DNA of 64,000 nt from Conexibacter sp. DBS9H8 (GTDB lineage Bacteria > Actinomycetota > Thermoleophilia > Solirubrobacterales > Solirubrobacteraceae). The notes beneath the pieces are model-generated. The model did not search any database. It saw only the letters and a list, made by a program, of their open reading frames with translations, and was not told the origin of the DNA. The position numbers and the translations under genes are program-made. The stretch is from positions 2,852,001-2,916,000 of the forward strand of contig NZ_CP097128.1 of NCBI RefSeq assembly GCF_023330685.1. The letters are read 5' to 3'. Shown in pieces: positions 1 to 7,814 of the stretch (its first letter is position 1; the number at the start of each line of letters is the position of its first letter).

Positions 1-3
1 GAC

Positions 4-909
4 GTGAGCGCTCAGAGTTCCTCCGCGGCGCTTGCCGTCGCGCCTCAGTCACGCCTGCGCCAGCTGCTGTCGGACTACCTGGAGCTGACCAAGCCGAAGG
101 TCCAGTCGCTGCTGCTGCTGACGACGATCACGACGATGGAGGTCGCCGGCAACCCCCCGGCGAGCAAGATCGCCCTCGCCTGCCTCGGTGGCTACCTGTC
201 CGCCGGCGGCGCGGGCGCGGTCAACCACTACTGGGACCGCGACATCGACGCGCAGATGGCCCGGACCGCGTCACGCCCGGTCCCCAGCGGCCGGGTCTCC
301 CCACGGGCGGCCCTCACCTTCGGGCTCAGCCTCGCGGCGCTCAGCTTCCTGCTGATGAGCCTCACCCTCAACGTGCTCGCCGCCTCACTCGCCCTCGCCG
401 GGTTCGTCGGCTACGTCGGGGTCTACACGATCTGGCTGAAGCGGCGCAGCCCCCAGAACATCGTCATCGGCGGCGCCGCGGGGGCGATTCCACCGCTCGT
501 CGGCTGGGCGGCCGTGCACAACTCGCTGTCGTGGACGGCGGTCTACCTGTTCGCGATCGTCTTCTACTGGACGCCCCCCCACTTCTGGGCGCTCAGCCTG
601 CTGATGAAGGACGAGTACGCGAAGGTGAAGATCCCGATGCTTCCGGTCGTCCGCGGCGAAGCCGAGACGCGCCGTCAGATCCTCCTGTACTCCCTGCTCC
701 TGTACGCGCTCACCCAGCTGCCCGCGTGCACGGGGATGTTCGGCATCATCTATGAGGCATGCTCGATCGTTCTCGGCCTCGTCTTCGTGATCGGCGCCGT
801 GATCCTGTACCGGCGTGCGGACCGCCGCTCCGCACTGCGCCTATATCTGTACTCGCTTGCCTACCTGGCGCTGCTGTTCTGCGCGATGGTCGTCGACGTC
901 AAGCTCTGA
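4..909 (+). CDS. ctaB: Protoheme IX farnesyltransferase (haem O synthase)
   Basis: Adds a farnesyl group to haem B in the membrane to give haem O, the precursor of haem A for aa3-type cytochrome oxidase. The 301-residue protein has the UbiA prenyltransferase layout with about nine hydrophobic helices. The first Asp-rich motif, NHYWDRDID, lies at residues 74-82, and the second conserved loop, KDEYAKVKIPMLPV, lies near residue 200. Length is normal for the family. The GTG start sits four bases from the window edge, so a start further upstream is possible. Two small membrane-protein genes follow closely, fitting an oxidase-biogenesis operon. Confidence 0.95.
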   Translation: MSAQSSSAALAVAPQSRLRQLLSDYLELTKPKVQSLLLLTTITTMEVAGNPPASKIALACLGGYLSAGGAGAVNHYWDRDIDAQMARTASRPVPSGRVSPRAALTFGLSLAALSFLLMSLTLNVLAASLALAGFVGYVGVYTIWLKRRSPQNIVIGGAAGAIPPLVGWAAVHNSLSWTAVYLFAIVFYWTPPHFWALSLLMKDEYAKVKIPMLPVVRGEAETRRQILLYSLLLYALTQLPACTGMFGIIYEACSIVLGLVFVIGAVILYRRADRRSALRLYLYSLAYLALLFCAMVVDVKL

Positions 910-931
910 CTGAAAGAGGTACATTTCCCCC

Positions 932-1045
932 ATGGATAAGAAGCTGGCCCAGAAGAACCTCCGCACCGGCCTGATCGCCGGCGCGATCTGCTTCTTCATG
1001 TTCGGCGCGACCTTCATCGTCGCCGCGATCTACCTGCACTCGTGA
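932..1045 (+). CDS. Small single-span membrane protein, possible oxidase accessory subunit
   Basis: A 37-residue protein with a lysine-rich start (MDKKLAQKN) and one hydrophobic helix at about residues 13-33, so it should be a small bitopic membrane protein with a cytoplasmic N terminus. A good ribosome-binding site (AAAGAGGT) lies 12 bases before the ATG. It starts 22 bases after ctaB, and its stop overlaps the GTG of the next gene by four bases, so the three are probably translated together. Small one-helix subunits are common in cytochrome oxidases. That role here is inferred from position only. Confidence 0.7.
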   Translation: MDKKLAQKNLRTGLIAGAICFFMFGATFIVAAIYLHS

Positions 1046-1341
1046 GCGACGCGCAGACAGGCTCACGCTCGGGCGCGACCGGGACCACGACGTCATCGGT
1101 GATCTCCGACGATCAGTTCGTCCCGGCGGCCGGTGAGGAGATTCACCTCCCTCCGGGGACGCCGCTCCCGCTCATCCTCGCGATCGGCATCACCCTCGTC
1201 CTCGTCGGCCTCACCGAGGGCCTGTGGTGGATCGGCATCGGCGCCGTCCTCTTTGTCGTCTCCCTCGTCATCTGGATCCGGGACACCCGCAATGAGATCG
1301 CCCATCTCCCGGATGAACACGGCACCCCCGCCCACCACTAG
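1042..1341 (+). CDS. Two-helix membrane protein, cytochrome c oxidase subunit IV-like
   Basis: 99 residues with a polar N-terminal third, the segment EEIHLPPGTPLPLI at about 31-44, and two hydrophobic helices at about 42-62 and 64-81, followed by a charged tail. Size, topology and the HLPP stretch before the first helix resemble the small actinobacterial oxidase subunit IV (CtaF) group. The similarity is by eye and not firm. The GTG start overlaps the preceding stop (GTGA), and the gene lies two genes after ctaB, both of which support a role in the terminal oxidase. Confidence 0.65.
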   Translation: MSDAQTGSRSGATGTTTSSVISDDQFVPAAGEEIHLPPGTPLPLILAIGITLVLVGLTEGLWWIGIGAVLFVVSLVIWIRDTRNEIAHLPDEHGTPAHH

Positions 1342-1353
1342 ACCGGAGACGGC

Positions 1354-1617
1354 ATGAGGATCAAGGACAAGTACCGCTTCCGCGCCCCGTCGGGCCGTGA
1401 GGTGATCATCGAGGCCGAGCCCGATGTGCGCTACGTCGACCACGAGTCCGGCGAGCTGCTCGTCCCCGTCTCCCGGCTCACCCCGGTCGCACCGACGGGT
1501 TCAGAGCTGCCCTGGGCGGTGGACAACCTGCGCTTCTGCAACCACTGCGACCAGCTCTGCCAGAAGGACCTGACGATCTGCCCGACCTGCAGCGGGCAGC
1601 TCGAACCGATGCTCTGA
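1354..1617 (+). CDS. Small zinc-ribbon protein of unknown function
   Basis: 87 residues. The first half is a beta-rich, charged segment. The C-terminal quarter carries a CNHC - x4-C - CPTC arrangement (residues about 62-79), a likely zinc ribbon. The family is not recognised. The ATG follows the previous stop by 12 bases, and the stop overlaps the next ATG by one base (TGATG), so it probably belongs to the same transcript. An RNA- or protein-binding role is possible, but nothing in the sequence identifies a partner. Confidence 0.7.
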   Translation: MRIKDKYRFRAPSGREVIIEAEPDVRYVDHESGELLVPVSRLTPVAPTGSELPWAVDNLRFCNHCDQLCQKDLTICPTCSGQLEPML

Positions 1618-2057
1618 TGCGCCCCGCCGGCGTCCTGCTGCCGGTCGCCGCGGTCCTCACCGTGGTCACTCTCAGCGCCTGCGGCGGAGGCGGTGGTAAC
1701 GCGGCGGACACCTCCGGGGCGCCGCCGCTGACGGTGCCGGCAAGCTCACAGCCGGTCGCCCCGCAGACGACGGCGACGACGTCCACGACCGGTTCAACGT
1801 CGACCCCGGCAACGAGCGGGGCCTCGTCCACCGGTGGCGGGTCGGCGGCGAGCAGCGGCGGAGCCGCCGTCAGTTCGGGCGGTTCGGCGGGGCCATCCGG
1901 ATCGACCGCCGGTGCCGCCACCGGCGGCGGTTCGGCCACCAGTGGCGCGACGAGCGGGGGCGGGACCGCGGGGGCCGGTGCGGGCGCCGCCACCACCAGC
2001 GCCGGAACCGGAGGGTCAGGCGCGGTGACCTCCACGACCGGCGGCGCCGGCTTCTGA
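1617..2057 (+). CDS. Ser/Thr/Gly-rich lipoprotein
   Basis: 146 residues. A short positive start and a hydrophobic stretch end in the lipobox LSAC (Cys at residue 22), so the mature protein should be lipid-anchored on the outside of the membrane. A poly-Gly stretch follows the Cys, and almost all of the remainder is low-complexity Ser, Thr, Gly and Ala with no recognisable domain. It may be a spacer or surface-coat protein. The gene overlaps the preceding stop by one base and ends convergent to the next minus-strand gene. Confidence 0.65.
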   Translation: MRPAGVLLPVAAVLTVVTLSACGGGGGNAADTSGAPPLTVPASSQPVAPQTTATTSTTGSTSTPATSGASSTGGGSAASSGGAAVSSGGSAGPSGSTAGAATGGGSATSGATSGGGTAGAGAGAATTSAGTGGSGAVTSTTGGAGF

Positions 2058-2081
2058 GACCACCGACACCCCCGGGCGACG

Positions 2082-2903
2082 TCAGCGCCGACGGAACCGG
2101 CGGTGCGCGCGAACCCGAGTGGAGGCCGGGTTCACCCGGTGGGGCCGGGCGTGACGTCCGCTCAGCCGGCGGGCGAGGTCGGCGGCGGCGATCGGTGTCG
2201 GCGTCGTGATCTCCGTCGCGCTGTACTCGATGCGGGTGCCGGTGTAGCTGCAGCCATAGGTTGACTGATCGCCGATAGTGAGCGGCGTCGCGAGCGTCGG
2301 CGCCGCCCCCGTGCAGGTCGCCGCGCCACCGGCCGCCGGGGCGGTGGGAACCCGCGGCTGGCGGTAGGCGAAGCTCGACTTGGCGAGGTCGATCGACAGC
2401 ACGGGCGCCCACGTCGCGGTGCTGAGGGCGATCACCTCTCCCGGCACGACGGGAAGGGCCTGGCCGAGCGGAAACTCAAACAGCCCGCCCTGGTAGGAGG
2501 CGAGCTCCTGGGGGGCGCTCTGGGCGACCACCTCCCACCGGTTGCGCCCCGGAGCGCCGGTGCTGCGCAGCACCGTCAGCTGCGCCTGAGGCGGCCCGCC
2601 GTAGCTCTTGTCCAGCCCCGACACGTAGCTCTTGGCGGCTGAGGAGACACCGACGGTCATGGCGGTGAGGACCCCGTCCTGCTTGACCCGGGTCGGCATG
2701 AAGATTCCGTCGCTGACGGTCTCCAACCCGGTCATCTGGGTGAGCAGGATCGTGCAGTTCGCCGCGGTCGTGCCCGCCGGGCAGGTCGGAGCAGCCAGTG
2801 GCGTCGTCGTCTGCCCGAGCTGCACCTCTCCGGCGGCAGCCGCCGCAGGGACGCCGAGGGCGAGCAGGGAGGTGGCCACAGCGGCCAACGGGAAGCGTCT
2901 CAT
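2082..2903 (-). CDS. Secreted protein of unknown function
   Basis: 273 residues from the ATG at 2903, which begins a clear signal peptide (MRRFPLAAVATSLLALG, then an AAAAAG cleavage region). An open frame continues upstream, but it runs through the cold-shock gene and has no signal peptide, so this start is preferred. The mature part is beta-rich, with four cysteines spaced as two likely disulfides (CPAGTTAANC near residue 38; one pair near 210-235), and it ends in an Arg/His-rich tail. I associate similar secreted proteins with Thermoleophilia but cannot name a function. Confidence 0.75.
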   Translation of the reverse strand: MRRFPLAAVATSLLALGVPAAAAAGEVQLGQTTTPLAAPTCPAGTTAANCTILLTQMTGLETVSDGIFMPTRVKQDGVLTAMTVGVSSAAKSYVSGLDKSYGGPPQAQLTVLRSTGAPGRNRWEVVAQSAPQELASYQGGLFEFPLGQALPVVPGEVIALSTATWAPVLSIDLAKSSFAYRQPRVPTAPAAGGAATCTGAAPTLATPLTIGDQSTYGCSYTGTRIEYSATEITTPTPIAAADLARRLSGRHARPHRVNPASTRVRAHRRFRRR

Positions 2904-2994
2904 CAGCTCATTAAACCGACGCTCCGCGTCGATGTTGCGCGTTTGCTTGCAGGGCCCGGGCGGCGCGGGAAGCACCGACCCGGGCCTGCACCGC

Positions 2995-3198
2995 TCACAG
3001 CTTGGCGACGTTGACCGCCTTGGGACCCTTGGGCCCCGCCTCCTCCTCATAGCTGACCTTCGCGCCCTCCGGCAGTGACCGGTAGCCGTCCCCGGTGATG
3101 CCGCTGAAGTGGACGAACAGGTCACGTCCCCCGTCGTCGGGGGTGATGAAACCGAACCCCTTGTCGTCGCTGAACCATTTGACGGTTCCCGTTGCCAT
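2995..3198 (-). CDS. cspA: Cold-shock protein (CspA family)
   Basis: A 67-residue single OB-fold domain with both RNA-binding motifs: KGFGFI at residues 13-18 and DLFVHF at 26-31. It binds single-stranded RNA/DNA as an RNA chaperone. Length is exactly that of the family. A purine-rich AAAGGGG stands about 13 bases before the ATG, and a TACGGT box around 3271-3276 could be the promoter, giving a leader of about 65 bases. Such leaders are usual for cold-shock genes. Confidence 0.97.
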   Translation of the reverse strand: MATGTVKWFSDDKGFGFITPDDGGRDLFVHFSGITGDGYRSLPEGAKVSYEEEAGPKGPKAVNVAKL

Positions 3199-3270
3199 GT
3201 TGTTGCCTGACCCCTTTGCTGCTCTCTCGCCTCGTCCCGCCCCGGTTGCCGGCCCCGCGGAATCGCGCCT

Positions 3271-3276
3271 ACCGTA
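3271..3276 (-). promoter_or_regulatory. Possible -10 element for cspA
   Basis: On the minus strand the hexamer reads TACGGT, matching TAnnnT. It would place transcription about 65 bases before the cspA ATG. No clear -35 box is seen, so this is a weak call. Confidence 0.3.
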
Positions 3277-3299
3277 TCAGCCCGCCGTCACGAACCGGG

Positions 3300-3707
3300 T
3301 CAGCGGAGCCGCTCGGCGAGAGCGGCGATCTCCGTCGGTTCGCCCGGCTCGGGGACCCACGGGAGGCGTAGCGGATCACCGGCGTAGCGGGGAATGACGT
3401 GGAAGTGGAGGTGAAAGACCGTCTGCCAGCCCGCGGCGCCGCAGGAGTTGATCAGGTTGACGCCATCGGCGCCGAGCCGCTCGCTCACCCGCCGGGCCAT
3501 CCGCTGGGCGCTGAGCACGACCGCGCCGAGATCGCCCTCACCGATCTCAAGGACATCACGGGCGTGTGCCTTGGGGATGACGAGGAGGTGGCCGGGGGTG
3601 CCCGGGGCGATGTCCATGAACGCGAGCGTGCGCTCATCCTCGTGGACACGGTGGGCCGGCAGCGCCCCCGCGACGATCTGGCAGAAGATGCAGTCGGGAT
3701 CGCTCAC
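3300..3707 (-). CDS. HIT-family nucleotide hydrolase
   Basis: 135 residues of histidine-triad type. The N terminus has CIFCQIVAGALPAH with a CxxC zinc-ligand pair, and the active site is HLHFHV (H-x-H-x-H) near residues 98-103. HIT proteins hydrolyse nucleoside phosphoramidates or dinucleotides such as AMP conjugates. The exact substrate cannot be told from sequence. The GTG start at 3707 is supported by a TAGCCT -10 box ending six bases upstream, the pattern of a leaderless mRNA. Confidence 0.93.
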   Translation of the reverse strand: MSDPDCIFCQIVAGALPAHRVHEDERTLAFMDIAPGTPGHLLVIPKAHARDVLEIGEGDLGAVVLSAQRMARRVSERLGADGVNLINSCGAAGWQTVFHLHFHVIPRYAGDPLRLPWVPEPGEPTEIAALAERLR

Positions 3708-3713
3708 GCTGCG

Positions 3714-3719
3714 AGGCTA
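3714..3719 (-). promoter_or_regulatory. -10 element, leaderless HIT gene
   Basis: TAGCCT on the minus strand, six bases before the GTG of the HIT gene. The spacing puts the transcription start at or next to the start codon, and there is no ribosome-binding site. Confidence 0.45.
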
Positions 3720-3754
3720 ATACAGGAGCGATCCGCCTGCGCCACCGCCTGAGC

Positions 3755-5236
3755 TCACCCCCCCACGCCGGGTGGCGCGGGGGTCGCGGCAGACGTCGCC
3801 GCGGGCGCGGCGAGCCAGCGCCGGGCGTGGGCGACAGCCGCTGCTCTGCCGTCGGCAAGTTCGCCGGCGTAGCGGGCGGCGGTGAGCTCGGCGAGCGTCT
3901 CGGCCAGCCACGGGCCGGGGGGCCGGCCGAGCTCAGCGGCGAGCGCGTCACCTCGGATCGGGGGCCGCGGTGGCTGCGCGCGGTAGGCGAGCACGGCGGG
4001 CCACAGCTCCCGGGCGAGGTCGAGGTGGGCGGCGATCGCCGCCTCGGCGTTGCGTCCCCGGGTGGCGAGCCGGTCGGCGATCGACAACAGCGTCACGTCG
4101 GCGCTGACTGAGTCACACGCGTTGAGATAGTCGTAGCGAGCCCGGGCGGAGAGGGGACGGTGATGGACGAGGAACCCGAGGCGGAGGTGGTGGCGGGTGA
4201 GATCGGCGACGTGGGCGCGCACCCGTTCGGAGGCCCGCAGACGCTCGAGGATCGCCCGGGACAGGTCCGCGCCGGCGAGGTCGTGGCCAAAGAAGGTGAC
4301 CCGGCCCTCCGGGCTCACCGCCCGCGTCTGGGGCTTGGCGATGTCGTGGAGCAGTGCCCCCCAGCGCAGCAGTTCGCCGCGGGTCATCCCCTCGGCGACC
4401 GGTTCGGCGAGCAGCGCGGCGACCGAAGTGGCGGGCACATCGAACACAGCGGCTGGGTCGCGGGTGAGCGTCACCGCGTAGGCGAGCGCCTCGAGCGTGT
4501 GCCCGTGCACATCCCGGTGGTGGTAGATGTTCTGCTCGACACCGTGAAGGTTGACAAGCTCTGGGAGCACGACCGCGCTCGCCCCGAGCCCCTCGGCGTA
4601 GTCGAGGCCCGTGTGGGGGTCCCGGCCGGCGAGCACCTGCCTGAGCTCGGCGAAGATCCGCTCGGCGGCGGTGCCGGCGAGCCCGGGCGCGGCCGCACGG
4701 GCGGCGCGGACGGTGTCTGGGTCGACCTCGAAACCGAGGTCGGCGCCGATCCGGGCAAGCCGCAGGACGCGCAGCGGGTCGGCGTGAAACGCCGACGGAC
4801 TGACCATCACGAGCCGCCGCGCCGCAAGGTCGGCCGCCCCGCCGAAGGGGTCGATGAGCGGCCCGCCGGCGAGCGGTCGGGCGATCGCGTTGACGGTGAG
4901 ATCACGGTTGGCGAGATCCGCCTCGAGCGTCGACGCGCTCAGCGGGGTGACGTCGACCTGCCAGGCGCGGTCTGGGGCGGTCACCCGCCAGGCGCCGAAG
5001 GCGTCCGAGAGGCCGAACGCGCTCGCGCCGGTCCGGCGGGCGAGTGCCCGCGCGAGCGAGCGGGCGTCCCCGTCGACGGTGAGGTCGACGTCGTGGCTGG
5101 CCCGGCCGAGCAGCTCGTCCCGGAGCGCCCCGCCGACGAGCCAGGCGCGGTCGGTGAGGCCGGCGAGCCCACGTAGCACGGCCTCGGGCGGCCCGGTGGG
5201 ACCGGGTGGCGGTGCGGATGGGAACGCTCCGCTCAC
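3755..5236 (-). CDS. cca: CCA tRNA nucleotidyltransferase / poly(A) polymerase family, HD domain
   Basis: Class II nucleotidyltransferase that adds CCA to tRNA 3' ends, or a close relative. The head domain has LVGGALRD (residues 33-40) and the catalytic D49-x-D51 in HDVDLTV. An RNA-binding neck region follows, then an HD phosphohydrolase motif (LLHDIAKP, around residue 290) in the C-terminal half. 493 residues is usual for the HD-containing actinobacterial form. The GTG start overlaps the alr stop by four bases (GTGA), so it is the last gene of an nnr-alr-cca run. CCA-adding and poly(A) activity cannot be separated by eye. Confidence 0.9.
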   Translation of the reverse strand: MSGAFPSAPPPGPTGPPEAVLRGLAGLTDRAWLVGGALRDELLGRASHDVDLTVDGDARSLARALARRTGASAFGLSDAFGAWRVTAPDRAWQVDVTPLSASTLEADLANRDLTVNAIARPLAGGPLIDPFGGAADLAARRLVMVSPSAFHADPLRVLRLARIGADLGFEVDPDTVRAARAAAPGLAGTAAERIFAELRQVLAGRDPHTGLDYAEGLGASAVVLPELVNLHGVEQNIYHHRDVHGHTLEALAYAVTLTRDPAAVFDVPATSVAALLAEPVAEGMTRGELLRWGALLHDIAKPQTRAVSPEGRVTFFGHDLAGADLSRAILERLRASERVRAHVADLTRHHLRLGFLVHHRPLSARARYDYLNACDSVSADVTLLSIADRLATRGRNAEAAIAAHLDLARELWPAVLAYRAQPPRPPIRGDALAAELGRPPGPWLAETLAELTAARYAGELADGRAAAVAHARRWLAAPAATSAATPAPPGVGG

Positions 5237-6336
5237 AGCCCCGCCCCGTCACGATGGTAATGGCGCGGCACGCGAGCGCCGATCGCGCAAAGCACCTCGT
5301 AGTTGATCGTGTCGAGACGGTGGGCGAGCGCCTCGACGGTCTGGCGCTCGCTGCCGTCGGCACCGATCAGGGTGACCGGGTCGCCGACGGCCACCGTCGT
5401 CGTCGCACCGAGATCGACGGTGATGTTGTCCATGCTGACGGTGCCGACGAGCGGGTGGCGCCGCCCGTTGATGAGCACGTCACAGTTGTTGGTGAGCCGG
5501 CGGCTGACCCCGTCGGCGTACCCGATCGGGACGGTCGCCAGCCACCCGTCGGCGCTGGCGATGAACCGGCGGCCATACCCGGCGCTCTCCCCGGCGCGCA
5601 CCGGCTTGACCGCCGCGACGTAGGAGCGAAGGCTGAGCACCGGCTCGAGTCCGTGCCGGGACGGATCCTCATTCAGCGGGTCGGCGCCGTAGAGGGCGAT
5701 CCCGGTACGGACCATGTCGAGGTGGCTGGCGGGGAGGCGCAGGACGGCCGCGCTGTTGGCGGCGTGGACGGTCACTCCCGGCCGGGCGAGCCCCGCGGCG
5801 ACCGGGGTGAAGGCGGCGAGCTGCGCGCGGGTGAAGTCGAGGTCACCGTCACTGGTGGCGAAGTGCGTGCAGACACCGACGAGCTCCGGGCCGGGGGTCG
5901 TCTCGATCACCGCCGCGACGGCGGCGACGGCGGCCGGGTCCCGGGTCCCGAGGCGGCCCATCCCCGAGTCGAACTTGACGTGCAGGCCGACGCGGTGGCC
6001 GGCGAGCGCGCGAACGAACCGCTCATCCCAGGCAACGAGCTCGGCGCCGGCGGCCAGTGCGACGGGGACCTCCTGTGCCGACAGTGCCCCGAGGACGATC
6101 AGGCGGCCGCCCGCCACCCCGGCCTCGCGGAGGGCGAGTGCCTCCCCGGCGGTTGCCACCGCGAGCGCGCCCGCTCCGGCCCCCAACGCCGCGCGGGCGA
6201 CCTCGACGGCGCCGTGGCCGTAGCCGTCGGCCTTGACGACCGCACACAGCACGGACGGCCCGATCCGGCCCGCCAGGGTGGCGACGTTCCGTTCGAGCGC
6301 GGCGAGGTTGATCTCCGCGACGGCACGCAGGGTCAC
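5233..6336 (-). CDS. alr: Alanine racemase
   Basis: PLP enzyme interconverting L- and D-alanine for peptidoglycan. The pyridoxal lysine is K35 in VVKADGYGHG, and the C-terminal beta domain carries GYADGVSRRL. The 367 residues match the family. It starts with GTG overlapping the upstream stop and overlaps cca downstream, so it is translationally coupled on both sides. Its place after glmS/nnr matches the usual actinobacterial cell-wall precursor cluster. Confidence 0.96.
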   Translation of the reverse strand: MTLRAVAEINLAALERNVATLAGRIGPSVLCAVVKADGYGHGAVEVARAALGAGAGALAVATAGEALALREAGVAGGRLIVLGALSAQEVPVALAAGAELVAWDERFVRALAGHRVGLHVKFDSGMGRLGTRDPAAVAAVAAVIETTPGPELVGVCTHFATSDGDLDFTRAQLAAFTPVAAGLARPGVTVHAANSAAVLRLPASHLDMVRTGIALYGADPLNEDPSRHGLEPVLSLRSYVAAVKPVRAGESAGYGRRFIASADGWLATVPIGYADGVSRRLTNNCDVLINGRRHPLVGTVSMDNITVDLGATTTVAVGDPVTLIGADGSERQTVEALAHRLDTINYEVLCAIGARVPRHYHRDGAGL

Positions 6337-7784
6337 GAGCGACCCTCCGGCTCGAAGCCGTCGACGAACACAAGCCCGAGACGCTCGATCACGTCCGAGG
6401 CGATCAGCCCCTCAGCCCCGACCGCGGCCGCGGCGAGCGCACCGGCCCGAAGGTGGGCGTAGACGCCGGCGGCGGCGGCGCAGAAGGGCTCCATGCCGCG
6501 GGCGAGGTAGGCTCCGATCACCCCGGCGAGCACGTCCCCCGTCCCGGCGGTCGCCAGCGCCGGGACGCCGCCGGGGCTGATCGCCGTCTGGACGCCGTCG
6601 GTGATGATCGTGTCGTCCCCCTTGAGCACGACGACGGCACCCGAGCGGGTCGCCGCCTCCCGAGCGCAGGCGAGCCGCCGGGCGGCGATCTCACTCGAGG
6701 GGCGGCCGAGCAGCCGCCCGAGCTCTCCGGCGTGCGGGGTGATCACGGTCGCGCCGGAACGGAAGCTGAGCGCCTCGAGGTCGGTCCCAAGCGCGTTGAG
6801 GCCGTCGGCATCGAGGACGAGCGGACCGGCGGCGCCTGCGCTCACCCTCCGCACGAGCGCGGGGATGTCATCCTCGCGGCCGAGTCCGGGGCCGAGCACG
6901 ACGACGTCGGCCCGGTCGAACCGGTCGTCGAGGTCGGTGCGGTCGGCGACCATCTCCTCCAGCAGCTTGGCCGCGAGCACGGGCAGCACCGCAGCGGGGA
7001 CCGACACGGTGACATACCCGGCCCCGGCGCGGGCGGCGGCGCGGGCGACGAGCGCAGGCGCGCCGGTGTAGCGGGCAGATCCGGCGACGGCGAGGAGGTG
7101 GCCACTGGTGAACTTCGTCGAGTCCGCCCGCCGGCGTGGGACCTCCCCGAGGACCGCTTCAGTGAGCAGTCCGGTGTCGAGCCGGACCGGCGCGCCGACC
7201 GCCGGAATGCCGATGTCGACGATCGTCACCTCCCCGGCGTGGGCCTTGCCGGGCGCGAGCCAGAGGCCGGGGGCGGCGGCGTGAAAGGTGACGGTGTGGG
7301 CGGCCCGGACCGCCTCGGCGGCGACCTCACCGCTGCTTGCGTCCACGCCCGAAGGGACGTCGGCGGCGATGATCACCGCACCGCCGTCGGCAGCCGCGTT
7401 GATTGCGGCGATCGCCGCGGCGGCCGCCGGCCGCGGGGGTCCGGAGGCGCCGGTGCCGAGCAGGGCGTCGATCACCGCGGCGGCACCGGTGATCCGGTCC
7501 AGGTCGACCGGATCAGCGTCAGTCACCTCGATCAGCGTCACCTCGCGACCGTGGGCAGCCAGCGCCCGCGCAGCGACCCGGCCGTCACCCCCGTTGTTGC
7601 CCTTGCCCGCGAGCACGGCGATGCGCCCGTTCGGGACGATCGCGCCCGTCAGCCGGGCGAGGGCGGTGCCGGCCCGCTCCATCAGCGTGTCGGCGGCGAT
7701 CCCGAGCGTGTCGATCGCCCAGCGGTCGATCGCGCGCTGGGCGGGCGCGTCGGGCAGGGGCTCGAGCCAGGCCGGGAGCGACAC
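6333..7784 (-). CDS. nnrD: Bifunctional NAD(P)H-hydrate epimerase / ADP-dependent dehydratase
   Basis: Repairs hydrated NAD(P)H. The N-terminal epimerase half (YjeF_N) shows GKGNNGGDGRVAAR near residue 60. The C-terminal kinase-like dehydratase half shows GPGLGRED, TPHAGELGRLLG, KGDDTIITDG and the ATAGTGDVLAGVIG nucleotide motif near residue 420. 483 residues is normal for the fused form. The GTG at 7784 follows a TAGACT box by seven bases, so this gene probably has its own leaderless promoter and leads the nnr-alr-cca group. Confidence 0.95.
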   Translation of the reverse strand: MSLPAWLEPLPDAPAQRAIDRWAIDTLGIAADTLMERAGTALARLTGAIVPNGRIAVLAGKGNNGGDGRVAARALAAHGREVTLIEVTDADPVDLDRITGAAAVIDALLGTGASGPPRPAAAAAIAAINAAADGGAVIIAADVPSGVDASSGEVAAEAVRAAHTVTFHAAAPGLWLAPGKAHAGEVTIVDIGIPAVGAPVRLDTGLLTEAVLGEVPRRRADSTKFTSGHLLAVAGSARYTGAPALVARAAARAGAGYVTVSVPAAVLPVLAAKLLEEMVADRTDLDDRFDRADVVVLGPGLGREDDIPALVRRVSAGAAGPLVLDADGLNALGTDLEALSFRSGATVITPHAGELGRLLGRPSSEIAARRLACAREAATRSGAVVVLKGDDTIITDGVQTAISPGGVPALATAGTGDVLAGVIGAYLARGMEPFCAAAAGVYAHLRAGALAAAAVGAEGLIASDVIERLGLVFVDGFEPEGRS

Positions 7785-7791
7785 CCGCTCG

Positions 7792-7797
7792 AGTCTA
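7792..7797 (-). promoter_or_regulatory. -10 element, leaderless nnrD
   Basis: TAGACT on the minus strand, separated by seven bases from the GTG start. There is no ribosome-binding site between them. It implies transcription begins at the start codon. Confidence 0.45.
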
Positions 7798-7814
7798 GGG
7801 TCCGTCCGGGCGGC